A stretch of DNA of 51,965 nucleotides from Chloroflexota bacterium (GCA_030446555.1 JAUJNA010000002.1:104582-156546), one strand, 5' to 3'. Shown: positions 9,126 to 17,745, numbered from the stretch's first letter. The notes: a model not told the origin generated them from the sequence alone. Numbers and translations: made by a program.

Positions 9126-10267
9126 CCGGTCGGGGGCGGCTGATCCGCGGCGGGTGCCCCGGTGGCAGGCGGCCGGCGTCGCGCATCCTTGGGCAACGCC
9201 CGGAGCGAGACACCGCACTGCCCGCAGAACGTGTGCGCCGGCGTCGCTCGACCGCAGTTCGCGCAGACGACCGGGTCGCCGATGGCCACCTCGAGCGACT
9301 CCTGGATGAGGCCGACGTGGATGACGAGGCGCAACCACAGCAACGCGAGGGACGCCAGGCCCGCGACCACGAGGAGCGCCGGGATCTCGCGAGTCCAGAG
9401 CATCGCCAGCTGCGCCAGGACGAGCAGCGTCGCGCCGGCCAGCAGTGCGAGGGCAGGCTGCCCCAGCCACCCCAGACGCCGTCGGTCACGCACAGGCGCC
9501 CGGTAGCGCAACCACAACGCACCGCAGGCCGCGCCCACCGCCCCGGCCGCGACGAGTGGCAGGGCGACGCCGTGCGTCAGGAGCCGGGCGATCCAGAGAA
9601 GCGTGTCTCCGCCCGGACGGAGACCAGCGCCCAGGAGGTCGATCGACTGCGCGATCACCTGCGCTCCCGTGAACGCCACAGCCGACGATGCCCCGAAGGT
9701 CGCGCCATCGAGGACGTCGTTGAAGCGCCGATATGGGAGCAGGATCAGCGGTCCCGCGATGGTCAGCGCCATCGCGATGATGGGCACCACGACGCCACGG
9801 ATGACGATGAACGTCGCGTCCGGAGGAGGGCCCAGCGGATCGGGCTCGACGAGCGCTCTCAGCGCGAGGCCCGTGACAGCCCCGGCGACGGCTCCCCACA
9901 GGAACGTGAAGGCATAGACGCGGATCGGCTCGTCCTCGTACACGTCCACGTCGTAGAGGTACGTGACCATGGTCACCGGCACGAGGACCGCGGCGGCGAG
10001 CAGGGCCACCGAGAAGAGGCCCAGGACGGCGAGGGTGACGACGACGCCGATGCCCAGCAGCAGGACGATGCGAAAGGCCGTCAGGTCGTCCCGCGGCAGC
10101 TGCGGGAACAGCGTCGAGACCACATGGAAGGAAAGGGCCGATTCGTCGGGCGCTGCGCTGTAGCGGCGCAGCGCGTCGGACGTCACAGGGCGATCCTGGC
10201 GGTGGCCGCAGCGGACGCAGAACGAGGTCTCGCTCGTCTCCTGGCGGCAGTCCTCGCAGATGAGGAT
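9122..10267 (-). CDS. PrsW-like integral membrane protein with zinc ribbons at both ends
   Basis: About 381 codons. An N-terminal zinc ribbon (CEDC and CVRC) and a C-terminal one (CANC and CGQC) flank roughly eight hydrophobic helices. The core resembles PrsW (CAAX-type intramembrane) proteases: YLYDVDVYEDEPIRVYAF, then RRFNDVLDGATFGASSAV. The EExxK-like motif is replaced by PIIAMALT, and the Glu of the FAxxEN motif is replaced by AFTGAQ, so catalysis is doubtful. The start is uncertain: no ATG/GTG/TTG lies in frame near the zinc ribbon. AGGAGG stands 5 nt before an ATC codon at 10267, and a -10 at 10322-10317 supports a start near there. First gene of the sedolisin operon. Confidence 0.75.
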   Translation of the reverse strand: MLICEDCRQETSETSFCVRCGHRQDRPVTSDALRRYSAAPDESALSFHVVSTLFPQLPRDDLTAFRIVLLLGIGVVVTLAVLGLFSVALLAAAVLVPVTMVTYLYDVDVYEDEPIRVYAFTFLWGAVAGAVTGLALRALVEPDPLGPPPDATFIVIRGVVVPIIAMALTIAGPLILLPYRRFNDVLDGATFGASSAVAFTGAQVIAQSIDLLGAGLRPGGDTLLWIARLLTHGVALPLVAAGAVGAACGALWLRYRAPVRDRRRLGWLGQPALALLAGATLLVLAQLAMLWTREIPALLVVAGLASLALLWLRLVIHVGLIQESLEVAIGDPVVCANCGRATPAHTFCGQCGVSLRALPKDARRRPPATGAPAADQPPPTG

Positions 10268-10316
10268 GCTCCCCTCCTCGGTCGTCGGGAGGCCGCACCT
10301 GCCCCTCCGGTAGACG

Positions 10317-10359
10317 AGGTTAGCGCACCACCGGCGTGTCGAGAGGCCGATGCTACGCT
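10317..10359. promoter_or_regulatory. Back-to-back promoters between PrsW-like operon and DUF853 gene
   Basis: TAACCT on the minus strand (10322-10317) points to the PrsW-like operon. TACGCT on the plus strand (10354-10359) points to the gene starting at 10430. Both fit TANNNT, and both leave 5' leaders carrying purine-rich ribosome sites. Only -10-like elements can be recognised. Confidence 0.4.
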
Positions 10360-10429
10360 GGCGTGCCCCAGGCATGGCCCGTGGGCTGGGTGGTTGGGCG
10401 GGCACCGGGCAGCGGCACTGAGGAGAGTC

Positions 10430-12100
10430 ATGGGCGAGGCGTCAGGCGTGCAGCGCGAAGCGTTCCATCGACAGATGGTGGAGGGCTATGCGCTGGCCCA
10501 GCCGGGCGTCGTGTTGGGCAGCCCCATGCGCGGCTCGGACGTCCTGGGCGCGGTCCGCGTCCAGGTCGGCCTCCCGATGACGAACCGCCACGGGCTGATC
10601 GCCGGGGCAACGGGGACAGGCAAGACCAAGACCCTCCAGGTCATGGCCGCCCAGCTCTCGGAAGCGGGCGTCCCGGTATTCGTGGCCGATATCAAGGGCG
10701 ACGTGACGGGGATCGCGGCGCCTGGTGATGCGGACGATCCACGGATCCAGGAACGTTGCGCCTCGCTGAGCTGGCCGTTCATGCCCAAGGGTCACCCCGT
10801 CGAGTTCCTCTCGCTGTCCGGGAACCTCGGCGTACAGCTCCGCGCGAGCGTCCATTCCTTCGGACCGATGCTCCTGGGAAAGGTCCTCGACCTCAATGAC
10901 ACACAGACGTCGGTGCTCTCCCTGATCTTCAAGTACTGCGACGACGAGTCACTGCCGCTACTCGACCTCGCGGACCTCCGAACGACGTTGAAGTTCCTCG
11001 CCTCGGAGGAGGGCAAGCCGATCCTGGATGAGTACGGCGGCATGTCGAAGGCGACGGTCGGCGTGATCCTCCGCTCGCTCATCTCGCTCGAGCAGGAGGG
11101 CGCCGACATCTTCTTCGGTGAGCCCGAGTTCGACGTCCAGGACCTCATGCGCCGGACGGCGGACGGCGAAGGGGTCGTGACGCTGCTCGAGCTGTCCGAC
11201 GTGATGGACAAGCCGAGGCTGTCCAGCACGTTCATGTTATGGATGCTGGCGCAGCTCTATGAGACGCTTCCCGAGGCGGGTGATCTGCCCAAGCCCAAGC
11301 TCTGCTTCTTCTTCGAAGAGGCGCACCTGCTCTTCGACGACGCATCAGAGGCCCTGCTCGATCAGATCGAGTTGACGGTCCGGCTGATCCGCTCCAAGGG
11401 GGTCGGCGTCTACTTCGTGACGCACGCCCCGATCGACGTTCCGTCGTCGGTCCTGGCGCAGCTCGGCAACCGGGTGCAGCACGCGCTGCGAGCGTTCACG
11501 CCGGACGATGCGGACGCGCTGCGCAAGACCGCTCGCACCTTCCCGATCACGGAGCATTACGACGTCGAGGAGACGATCACCTCGCTCGGCATCGGCGAAG
11601 CCCTCGTGACCGTCCTGTCGCCGAACGGCATCCCGACCCCGCTCGCCGCGACCCGCCTGATCCCTCCCGACAGCTTGATGGCACCTCTCGCGCCTGAGCG
11701 CTTCACCGAGATCGTGACGGCGAGCCCGCTGCGAGCGAAGTACGTGGCGACTGTCGATCGCGACAGCGCGCACGAGATGATCACGCGGCGGATCGCCGCT
11801 GCGCGAGCCGCGTCGGTGCCGCCGGCCGCCATCCCGACCACGGGCAGCGGCCTGGACGGCATGACCCCGGCCCAGCAACGCGCGGAGCTGAGGCGCCAGG
11901 CGGCCGAGCAGAAGCGGATGGCGCGTGAGGCGGAGCGGTATCGGAAGCAGATGGAGAAGGCGCAGCGCGACGAGGCGAGAGCTCGCCAACGCGAGCGCGA
12001 GGTCCTCATCCGCGAGGGTTCCAGGGTGGCCCGCTCGCGCGCCGGCCAGGACATCGTCCGCTCTGTGCTGGGCGTCCTCCTGGGTGGCGGCCGACGCTGA
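10430..12100 (+). CDS. DUF853 / HerA-like ATPase (YjgR type)
   Basis: 556 codons from ATG at 10430, with GAGGAGAG just upstream. The Walker A motif is GATGTGKTKT near residue 62, followed by VPVFVADIKGDVTG. FFFEEAHLLFDDA is the Walker B region with the catalytic acidic residues. The C-terminal 90 residues form a charged, probably coiled-coil stretch (AEQKRMAREAERYRKQMEKA) and end in the hydrophobic LGVLLGGGRR. The family belongs to the FtsK-HerA superfamily of hexameric pumps; its substrate is not established. Divergent from the sedolisin operon. Confidence 0.9.
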   Translation: MGEASGVQREAFHRQMVEGYALAQPGVVLGSPMRGSDVLGAVRVQVGLPMTNRHGLIAGATGTGKTKTLQVMAAQLSEAGVPVFVADIKGDVTGIAAPGDADDPRIQERCASLSWPFMPKGHPVEFLSLSGNLGVQLRASVHSFGPMLLGKVLDLNDTQTSVLSLIFKYCDDESLPLLDLADLRTTLKFLASEEGKPILDEYGGMSKATVGVILRSLISLEQEGADIFFGEPEFDVQDLMRRTADGEGVVTLLELSDVMDKPRLSSTFMLWMLAQLYETLPEAGDLPKPKLCFFFEEAHLLFDDASEALLDQIELTVRLIRSKGVGVYFVTHAPIDVPSSVLAQLGNRVQHALRAFTPDDADALRKTARTFPITEHYDVEETITSLGIGEALVTVLSPNGIPTPLAATRLIPPDSLMAPLAPERFTEIVTASPLRAKYVATVDRDSAHEMITRRIAAARAASVPPAAIPTTGSGLDGMTPAQQRAELRRQAAEQKRMAREAERYRKQMEKAQRDEARARQREREVLIREGSRVARSRAGQDIVRSVLGVLLGGGRR

Positions 12101-12321
12101 TCGACCATCCTTGACCGGATGTGGCCCGTCCATCCGGGTCGGGGCCGTCACATCGAGAGCCGGATGGTCGTCGTATCGGGTGGACGTCCTATCTCCAAGT
12201 CGGTCGGGCTCGGATCTCCTCTCCGGGTCGGACGGACCTCTCCTCCGGACTCGGCCCCGGTCTCCCCCGGGGTCGAGTCGCGTCCGGGACCGATCCGCCG
12301 GTGAGCGCCGCTCGCGCCGGG

Positions 12322-12570
12322 TCAGTCGTAGAGGCGCTCGAGATGCCAGGTGCCGTCGACCCCGTCGCGGTAGACGAGGGCGAGCAGCCGAGGCCCGGCG
12401 ACCTTGTAGTAGTCACGGCGTAGCGGACGGCGCCACCACGCTTCCTCGATGCGCCAGTGGTTGCAGACCTCGACCGGCTCTCGGTGGCCCGCCCATCCGA
12501 TGATCACCGGTCGACCCGACCCGTCGAGCTCGACATCGATGACCGGGTGCTCCTGGAGGAGACGGGTCAT
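12322..12570 (-). CDS. DUF6504-like small protein coupled to imuB
   Basis: 82 codons from ATG at 12570, overlapping the imuB TGA as ATGA. The sequence is rich in aromatic and basic residues (HWRIEEAWWRRPLRRDYYKV) and ends WHLERLYD. Small proteins of this type commonly follow a Y-family polymerase-like gene and share this Trp/Tyr-rich pattern. A role in the mutasome is inferred from position only. The 220 bp downstream hold no gene. Confidence 0.7.
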   Translation of the reverse strand: MTRLLQEHPVIDVELDGSGRPVIIGWAGHREPVEVCNHWRIEEAWWRRPLRRDYYKVAGPRLLALVYRDGVDGTWHLERLYD

Positions 12571-13850
12571 GGCACCGCAGCGGCAGGCAGCCATGCGAAG
12601 CGCCCCTCGGCCAAAGCGGCCTCGGGATCGAGCAGTCGAGCCTGCAGGATGCGATCACGCCCGAAGCGGATGGCCAGACCGGTGAGCTGCCAGTCCAGTC
12701 GCGCCTGGCGTCCCAGCTGTGGGGTGAAGAGGCCGAGCTGCTGGCCCGTCGCGGGAGCTGCGCCGTCGAGCTCGAGGCTGATGCGCTCGACCAGTGCTCG
12801 CGGTGGGTCGGCTTCCAGGCGCGCCATCAGCAGCCGCTCGATGAGGGCCGGGACGGCGGCAGGTTCGGGCAGCGCCTGTTCGTAGCGACGGGGAGCCGAG
12901 CGCTCCAGGTCGAGCGTCAACGCAGCACGGCTCGCCCCGGCTCCGCGCGCGTCCAGCTGCTCGCAGAGCGTGGCGCACAGGTGATGGAGCACGAACCGGA
13001 GCGGCTCGAGCTCCTCGACCGGTGGCTCGAGCTCGGCGTCGGCGGCGATCCGCTCGATGGCACGGCGCGGACGCAGGGGCCGCCCGTCCATGCCTCGCGC
13101 CAGATCGTGAAGGTCGCCGCCCGGCGGCCCAAAGCGTGCCAGCACCGCCGAACGCGGCACTTCCGCGAAGTCACCGATGCGCGTCAGCCCGAACAGCCGC
13201 AACCGATCCCGCGTCCCTGGATCTGCCGGCAGCAGCCCGATCGAGAGGGGCGCGAGGTAGGCGGCTTCCGTCTCGCGGCCACCGGCGGGGATGATCTCGA
13301 GCGGAGGAAGGCTCCCGTCGCGATCGTCCCTGATACGCCGAGCGGCAGGATCCGTCCCGCCCCCACGTGCCCCGACCACGGCCGCCACCTGTGCCCCGAA
13401 CCGGGAGTTGCCGATGCCCGCCCGAGGAGACCCGGGGAGGATCGACGCCACCTGTCGCGCCACCCTTCGCGCCAGCGTCGGCTCGTCGCCCCACAGCCGG
13501 CCCAGGCCCTCGATGCCCAGGAAGGCCTGGCCGAATGCCGAGGCTCGCGGGTCCGTCTCGCCTTCGAGCGACGGGGTGAAGTCGGCCAGCACCTCGAGCG
13601 CCCGTTCGAACGCCGTCCGGTACGCCGCCGGGTCGATCGGCAGGAAGGTCGCCTCCGGCACGAGGTCGTGCGCCGAGCCGAGCGGCTGGCCGCGGCTGAC
13701 CCCGAGCTTCCTTGCCGCGGCCGTGCAGTCGAGCACCGAGCCCGGCTCCCACGGCTGCCCGCCCAAGACCACCAGATCGGGGAGTGGCGGTCGCCGCGCG
13801 GCCTCGATCCGAAGCGGGAGATGCGGCCAATCGAGGTAGAGAAGGCGCAT
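12567..13850 (-). CDS. imuB: ImuB, inactive Y-family polymerase-like mutasome subunit
   Basis: 427 codons from ATG at 13850. The fold is Y-family (MRLLYLDWPHLPLRIEA at the N-terminus, VSRGQPLGSAHDLVPEA, fingers/thumb and a little-finger region), but the metal-binding acids are missing. The first motif has YLDWPHL where DinB has a DxDxFF type motif, and the second acidic motif is LGIEGLGRLWG. ImuB proteins are catalytically dead adaptors linking DnaE2 and ImuA to the beta clamp. A clamp-binding motif is likely near QQLGLF (about residue 373-378). Second gene of the imuA-imuB-DUF6504 unit. Confidence 0.9.
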   Translation of the reverse strand: MRLLYLDWPHLPLRIEAARRPPLPDLVVLGGQPWEPGSVLDCTAAARKLGVSRGQPLGSAHDLVPEATFLPIDPAAYRTAFERALEVLADFTPSLEGETDPRASAFGQAFLGIEGLGRLWGDEPTLARRVARQVASILPGSPRAGIGNSRFGAQVAAVVGARGGGTDPAARRIRDDRDGSLPPLEIIPAGGRETEAAYLAPLSIGLLPADPGTRDRLRLFGLTRIGDFAEVPRSAVLARFGPPGGDLHDLARGMDGRPLRPRRAIERIAADAELEPPVEELEPLRFVLHHLCATLCEQLDARGAGASRAALTLDLERSAPRRYEQALPEPAAVPALIERLLMARLEADPPRALVERISLELDGAAPATGQQLGLFTPQLGRQARLDWQLTGLAIRFGRDRILQARLLDPEAALAEGRFAWLPAAAVP

Positions 13851-13913
13851 CGTGGGTCAGGGCGGATCGGTGTGGTGGTGGCGGATCGGCGGGTCGTGGC
13901 AGGGGTCGGTCGA

Positions 13914-14894
13914 TCACGGACTCGCGGATCGGGCAGCGGCAGGACCGTGGCTCGTCGCCGGGAAGCGACGTGGCGATCCGTGTGCGATGCGCGCGGCGGC
14001 GAAGCGATGTGCCGCAGCGGCGCGTTCCCCGTCGTCGAGGTAATGGATCTCCACGTCGACGTGCCGGCCGGGTGGTCCGAAGCGGTTCTTCGCCACCGTC
14101 ACGCGCGTCTGCTGACCGACGATGTCTCGACCGAGCCGGATCCAGGCCTCGCGTGCGAGCTCGAGGCGGAGGCCGGTCACCTCGGCGAGTGCCCCATGCA
14201 GCGCGCCGGCGAGCGTGGGCGGTTCCAGGAGGAGGAGCCGGGCACCGACCCTGCGCGCATGTGCCGAGAGGCGCCGGAGGGTGGGCTCTTCCCGTGCGGC
14301 GAGCACGCTCGGCAGATCGACGACGAGGATGTCGACGGCGCGACCCGACAGGAGCGCCGCCCCGAGCGCGAAGCCCTCCGCCGGGTCGTCGGGACGGACG
14401 ACCAACAGCCAGCGCAGATCCACACCGCGGGCGATGGCATCGATCGGGTCGAACGCGCGCGGGAGATCGAGCCAGGCCACGATCGAGCCACGCGCCTGGG
14501 CTTCCGCGATGCACCGCAACATGAGCGTCGTCTTGCCGCTCGAGAGATCGCCGCGGAAGGCCGCGCTCGCCTGCTGCGACAGACCTGCGGGCCCGAGCAC
14601 TTCATCGAGGGCAGGAAAGCCGGTCGAGACGATATCGTTCGGGATCGGCGCGAGCGGATCGCGATGCGTGGCCGGTCCGGTGACGGGAGCGAGCGCGAGA
14701 GCACCATGGGTCACGGGATGCTGCTCGGAGCGCCCGGGGTGCCTCTCCGGGATCCCGGTGCCGGGCCTCTGCCCCACCGCGGCCCCGTTGCCGAGCCGTA
14801 CCACGGCACTCCCCCAGCGGCCCTGGAGCCGTGTCAGGGCACCTGTCAGTCCCGCTTCAGAAGGTCCACGTGAGGTCCCGGGAGGCGGTCGCAT
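13914..14894 (-). CDS. imuA: ImuA, RecA-like mutasome protein
   Basis: 326 codons from ATG at 14894. It has a RecA/SulA-like fold: STGFPALDEVLGPAGLSQQ is followed by Walker A-like GDLSSGKTTL near 119, and ILVVDLPSVLA is the Walker B strand. The N-terminal 80 residues are Pro/Gly-rich and the C-terminus is Ala/Arg-rich and low complexity. The start choice is supported by a promoter whose -10 ends 10 bases upstream. It recruits with ImuB to DnaE2 in translesion synthesis. The imuB start lies 63 nt downstream, so the two are probably cotranscribed. Confidence 0.88.
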   Translation of the reverse strand: MRPPPGTSRGPSEAGLTGALTRLQGRWGSAVVRLGNGAAVGQRPGTGIPERHPGRSEQHPVTHGALALAPVTGPATHRDPLAPIPNDIVSTGFPALDEVLGPAGLSQQASAAFRGDLSSGKTTLMLRCIAEAQARGSIVAWLDLPRAFDPIDAIARGVDLRWLLVVRPDDPAEGFALGAALLSGRAVDILVVDLPSVLAAREEPTLRRLSAHARRVGARLLLLEPPTLAGALHGALAEVTGLRLELAREAWIRLGRDIVGQQTRVTVAKNRFGPPGRHVDVEIHYLDDGERAAAAHRFAAARIAHGSPRRFPATSHGPAAARSASP

Positions 14895-14904
14895 CGCCCG
14901 ACCG

Positions 14905-14932
14905 ATGATAGAACATACGTTCTAATAGTCAA
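14905..14932 (-). promoter_or_regulatory. LexA-controlled promoter of imuA-imuB
   Basis: On the minus strand a TTGACT -35 (14932-14927) and a TATCAT -10 (14910-14905) are 16 bp apart. The spacer contains GAACGTATGTTC (14922-14911), a perfect GAAC-N4-GTTC LexA box. The start codon follows 10 nt after the -10, giving a leader of about 3 nt. This is the clearest promoter in the window. Confidence 0.9.
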
Positions 14933-14990
14933 CCCCATCTTCTGTCCGTCACGGCCCCGTCACCCCGACACACTAGGATCCATCGCTACG

Positions 14991-15746
14991 ATGACCAGCG
15001 CGATGCCCCAGTCCCGTCCGGGTCCCCGAACCGTCATGCCGCGGCCCATCCTGGTCGTGGACGACGACGTCAAGATCGTCCGGCTCGTCCGAACGTATCT
15101 CGAGCGGGAGGGATTCGCGGTCACCAGCGCACACACCGGTCGGGAAGCGCTCGCCGCGTTCCGCGAGCAGCCGCCGGCGCTCATCGTGCTCGACCTGATG
15201 CTGCCCGAGATGGACGGCATCGCCGTCTGCCGCCAGGTGCGCGAGGAATCAGACGTCCCGGTGCTGATGCTGTCCGCACGGAGCGCCGTCGCGGACCGGA
15301 TCCGCGGCATCCAGGAAGGCGCGGATGACTACCTGCCCAAACCTTTCAGTCCCGCTGAGCTCGTCGTCCGGGTCAAGGCGATCCTGAGGCGCTCGCCCGA
15401 GCCGAGCCGCGTCGACGCCTTCGGGGGACCGCCCACGGAGGCCATCCTGCGCCACGCCGACCTCACGCTCGACGTGCAGCGCCACGAGGTGCGCCAAGGC
15501 GAGCGGCTCCTGGCCCTGACGCACGTCGAGTTCCGCCTGCTGGCGACGCTGCTGGCGGCCGATGGCCGTGTCCTGACCCGCGACCAGCTGCTGGACGCCG
15601 TCTATGGCCAGGACGACGGGGAGGTCCTCGACCGGACGATCGACGTCCATATCGGACGACTGCGCGAGAGACTGGGCGATGACGCCGAGCGGCCGCGCTA
15701 CGTGGCCACGGTCCGCGGAGTCGGGTATCGGGCGGCTCCGCGTTGA
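14991..15746 (+). CDS. OmpR/PhoB-type response regulator
   Basis: 251 codons from ATG at 14991; a second in-frame ATG at 15003 is equally possible. The receiver domain has the acidic pair VVDDDVKIV, phospho-acceptor Asp in LIVLDLMLPEMDG, Thr/Ser position MLSARSAV and the conserved Lys in PKPFSPAELV. The C-terminal winged helix (ALTHVEFRLLATLL, TIDVHIGRLRERLG, VRGVGYRA) is of the OmpR class. Upstream, TAGGAT (14974) and TACGAT (14987) are -10-like hexamers with no Shine-Dalgarno. If TACGAT is used, the mRNA would begin at or next to the ATG at 15003. Coupled to the kinase by a 4-nt overlap. Confidence 0.95.
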   Translation: MTSAMPQSRPGPRTVMPRPILVVDDDVKIVRLVRTYLEREGFAVTSAHTGREALAAFREQPPALIVLDLMLPEMDGIAVCRQVREESDVPVLMLSARSAVADRIRGIQEGADDYLPKPFSPAELVVRVKAILRRSPEPSRVDAFGGPPTEAILRHADLTLDVQRHEVRQGERLLALTHVEFRLLATLLAADGRVLTRDQLLDAVYGQDDGEVLDRTIDVHIGRLRERLGDDAERPRYVATVRGVGYRAAPR

Positions 15747-16900
15747 CCGATCCCCCGCCGGCCGCCGATCCCCGATCCGGATCGGGACGGCAGGCGGTGC
15801 CAAGGGCGCTGAGGCCCACTTCCGGCCACGGCATCGCCTTCCGGATCACGGTGGTCGCGATCGCCGCGAGCGCAGTGGCGGTCGCCATCCTCGCGGCGGG
15901 TGTCCTGGTCGTGGGCGGCGATACGTTCGCCCGGCTCATGATCGCGGCCGGCGACACGGCCGAGAAGGCTCACGAGATGTTCGACCAGTCGGTGACCGGC
16001 GTGCTCCTCGTCGCGGTGGCCATCGCGATCGTGGCCAGCGTCGCCCTGGGGGTCATCCTCGCGCGCCGCATCGTCCGCCCGCTCCACGAGATGGGTGAGG
16101 CGGCTCGCCGGATCGCGGCGGGCGACTACGAGGCCCGGGTGCCGATCCGTGGTCCGGCCGAGATCACCGGCCTGGCCGCCTCGTTCAACGTCATGGCCCA
16201 GGGCCTGGAGGAGCAGGACCGGCTCCGTCGCGACCTCGTGGCCAACGCGGCCCACGAGCTGCGCACACCGCTGACCAACCTCGAGGGATACCTGGAAGCG
16301 CTTCGCGACGGCGTCATGGAAGCGGATCGCTCGACGTATGAATCGCTGCTCGAAGAGGCCGAGCGGCTGGTGCGGCTGGCTCGATCCCTGGACGACCTGG
16401 CCGAGGGCGACCGGGCGGCTCGGCCGGCCAGACCGGTCGACCTCGATCTGGTGAGTGTGCTCAGCTCGGCGATCGAGCTCGCCCGACCGGCGTTCGAGGC
16501 CAAGCGCATCGCGCTCGATCACCATTGGCCCACCACACTGCCAGCTCGGGCCGACCCTGACCACCTTGCCCAGGTCCTCGCGAACCTACTCCAGAACGCC
16601 GTCCGCTACACGCCGCCGGGAGGCTCGGTCACCATCTCGGCGGAGACGGACGCGCAGTCGATCCGGGTCAGCATCACCAACACCGGTGACGGCATCCCGG
16701 CCGCGGATCTCGCGCGCGTCTTCGAGCGCTTCTACCGCGTGGAGAAGTCTCGTGATCGGGCGCTTGGCGGCGCCGGCATCGGCCTGGCCATCGTCAAGCA
16801 GCTCGTGGAGGCGCGTGGCGGGCGAGTGGGCGCCGAATCGAGCGCCGGTCGCACGCGCTTCTGGTTCAGCCTGCCGACCGACCCCTCGCAGTCGGCCTGA
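15743..16900 (+). CDS. Membrane sensor histidine kinase
   Basis: 385 codons from TTG at 15743, which overlaps the regulator's TGA (TTGA). Two transmembrane helices (VAIAASAVAVAILAAGVLVV and VLLVAVAIAIVASVALGVIL) enclose a short loop of about 35 residues, so it probably senses the membrane or a partner protein. A HAMP domain follows (ARRIVRPLHEMGEAARRIAAG). Then come the HisKA box with His in NAAHELRTPLTNLEGY and a HATPase with N box LANLLQNAVRYTPPGG and G box GGAGIGLAIVKQLVE. Cognate partner of the preceding regulator. Confidence 0.95.
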   Translation: MTDPPPAADPRSGSGRQAVPRALRPTSGHGIAFRITVVAIAASAVAVAILAAGVLVVGGDTFARLMIAAGDTAEKAHEMFDQSVTGVLLVAVAIAIVASVALGVILARRIVRPLHEMGEAARRIAAGDYEARVPIRGPAEITGLAASFNVMAQGLEEQDRLRRDLVANAAHELRTPLTNLEGYLEALRDGVMEADRSTYESLLEEAERLVRLARSLDDLAEGDRAARPARPVDLDLVSVLSSAIELARPAFEAKRIALDHHWPTTLPARADPDHLAQVLANLLQNAVRYTPPGGSVTISAETDAQSIRVSITNTGDGIPAADLARVFERFYRVEKSRDRALGGAGIGLAIVKQLVEARGGRVGAESSAGRTRFWFSLPTDPSQSA

Positions 16901-16966
16901 GAGGCCGCGACCGAGGAAAGCGGATCCGGATCGGCGGCCTTGCACCGGGCAAGGCACCATCAGTGC

Positions 16967-17674
16967 GTGAGCGACCGACGCCCGCCCGTCCGACCGGCAG
17001 AGGCCGTCGAGGGCATGGGCACCGGCTCGGCCGGTGACTTCCTGCCCTCCGACCCGACCCTGGAACGGATGCGCGCCGCCGTCCAGGGATGCCGCGGTTG
17101 CGGGCTCTACGCGCGGGCCACCCAGGCGGTCTTCGGACAGGGGTCCACGCGTGCCGAAGTGATGCTGCTGGGTGAGCAGCCGGGCGACAAGGAGGATGTG
17201 GCGGGCCAACCGTTCGTGGGACCGTCGGGCAAGCTCCTCGACACGGCACTGGTGGAGGCCCGGATCGATCGGACCCTCGCGTACGTCACCAACGCCGTGA
17301 AGCATTTCAAGTGGAAACAGATGCCCGGTGGCGGCAAGCGGCGTCTCCACGACAAGCCCAACGCCTACGAGATCACCGCCTGCCGGCCGTGGCTGGAGCA
17401 GGAGATCGCCCAGGTCCGGCCCGCCATCCTGGTCTGCCTCGGCGCGACAGCGGCCCAGGCAGTGCTTGGCCCGGGCTTCCGCGTGACCCGCGATCGCGGG
17501 CGGTTCTTCCTCTCGGAGCTGGGTCCGCTCGTGCTCGCCACGATCCACCCCTCGGCCATCCTGCGTTCGGATGACCGCGCGGCGGAGATGGGCGGCTTCA
17601 TCGGCGACCTGCGTCTGGTGGCAGACAAGCTCGTCGAGCTCCGGACCGCGGAAGCGCTCGAGGGCCAGCCCTGA
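16967..17674 (+). CDS. UdgX-type uracil-DNA glycosylase
   Basis: 235 codons from GTG at 16967; TTG at 16940 and ATG at 17015 are alternative starts. The UDG fold carries motif A GEQPGDKED near residue 70 and motif B HPSAILR near the C-terminus. Cysteines (GCRGCGLY, TACRPW, ILVCLG) fit a 4Fe-4S cluster. The insertion GGGKRRLHDKP at about 121-131 contains the KRRxH loop that marks UdgX. In UdgX that histidine forms a covalent bond to the uracil site, so the enzyme stays on the DNA. Genomic neighbours give no direct partner, but a LexA-controlled mutasome lies 2 kb away. Confidence 0.9.
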   Translation: MSDRRPPVRPAEAVEGMGTGSAGDFLPSDPTLERMRAAVQGCRGCGLYARATQAVFGQGSTRAEVMLLGEQPGDKEDVAGQPFVGPSGKLLDTALVEARIDRTLAYVTNAVKHFKWKQMPGGGKRRLHDKPNAYEITACRPWLEQEIAQVRPAILVCLGATAAQAVLGPGFRVTRDRGRFFLSELGPLVLATIHPSAILRSDDRAAEMGGFIGDLRLVADKLVELRTAEALEGQP

Positions 17675-17745
17675 TCCCTTAGCGCGAGAGGGCGATCAGC
17701 CGGACCGGCGGGCCGTCCGACGCGACCCCCCCAGCAGTGACTGCC

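Noticed and set aside
9083-10429. Long plus-strand frame extending the DUF853 gene upstream
   Set aside because: It is the antisense of the PrsW-like gene, rich in Arg and His. The family start and ribosome site are at 10430.
12101-12321. Small frames in the gap between the DUF853 gene and DUF6504
   Set aside because: Sequence is repetitive (CGGGTCGG, CCGGATG), with no ribosome site or recognisable protein.
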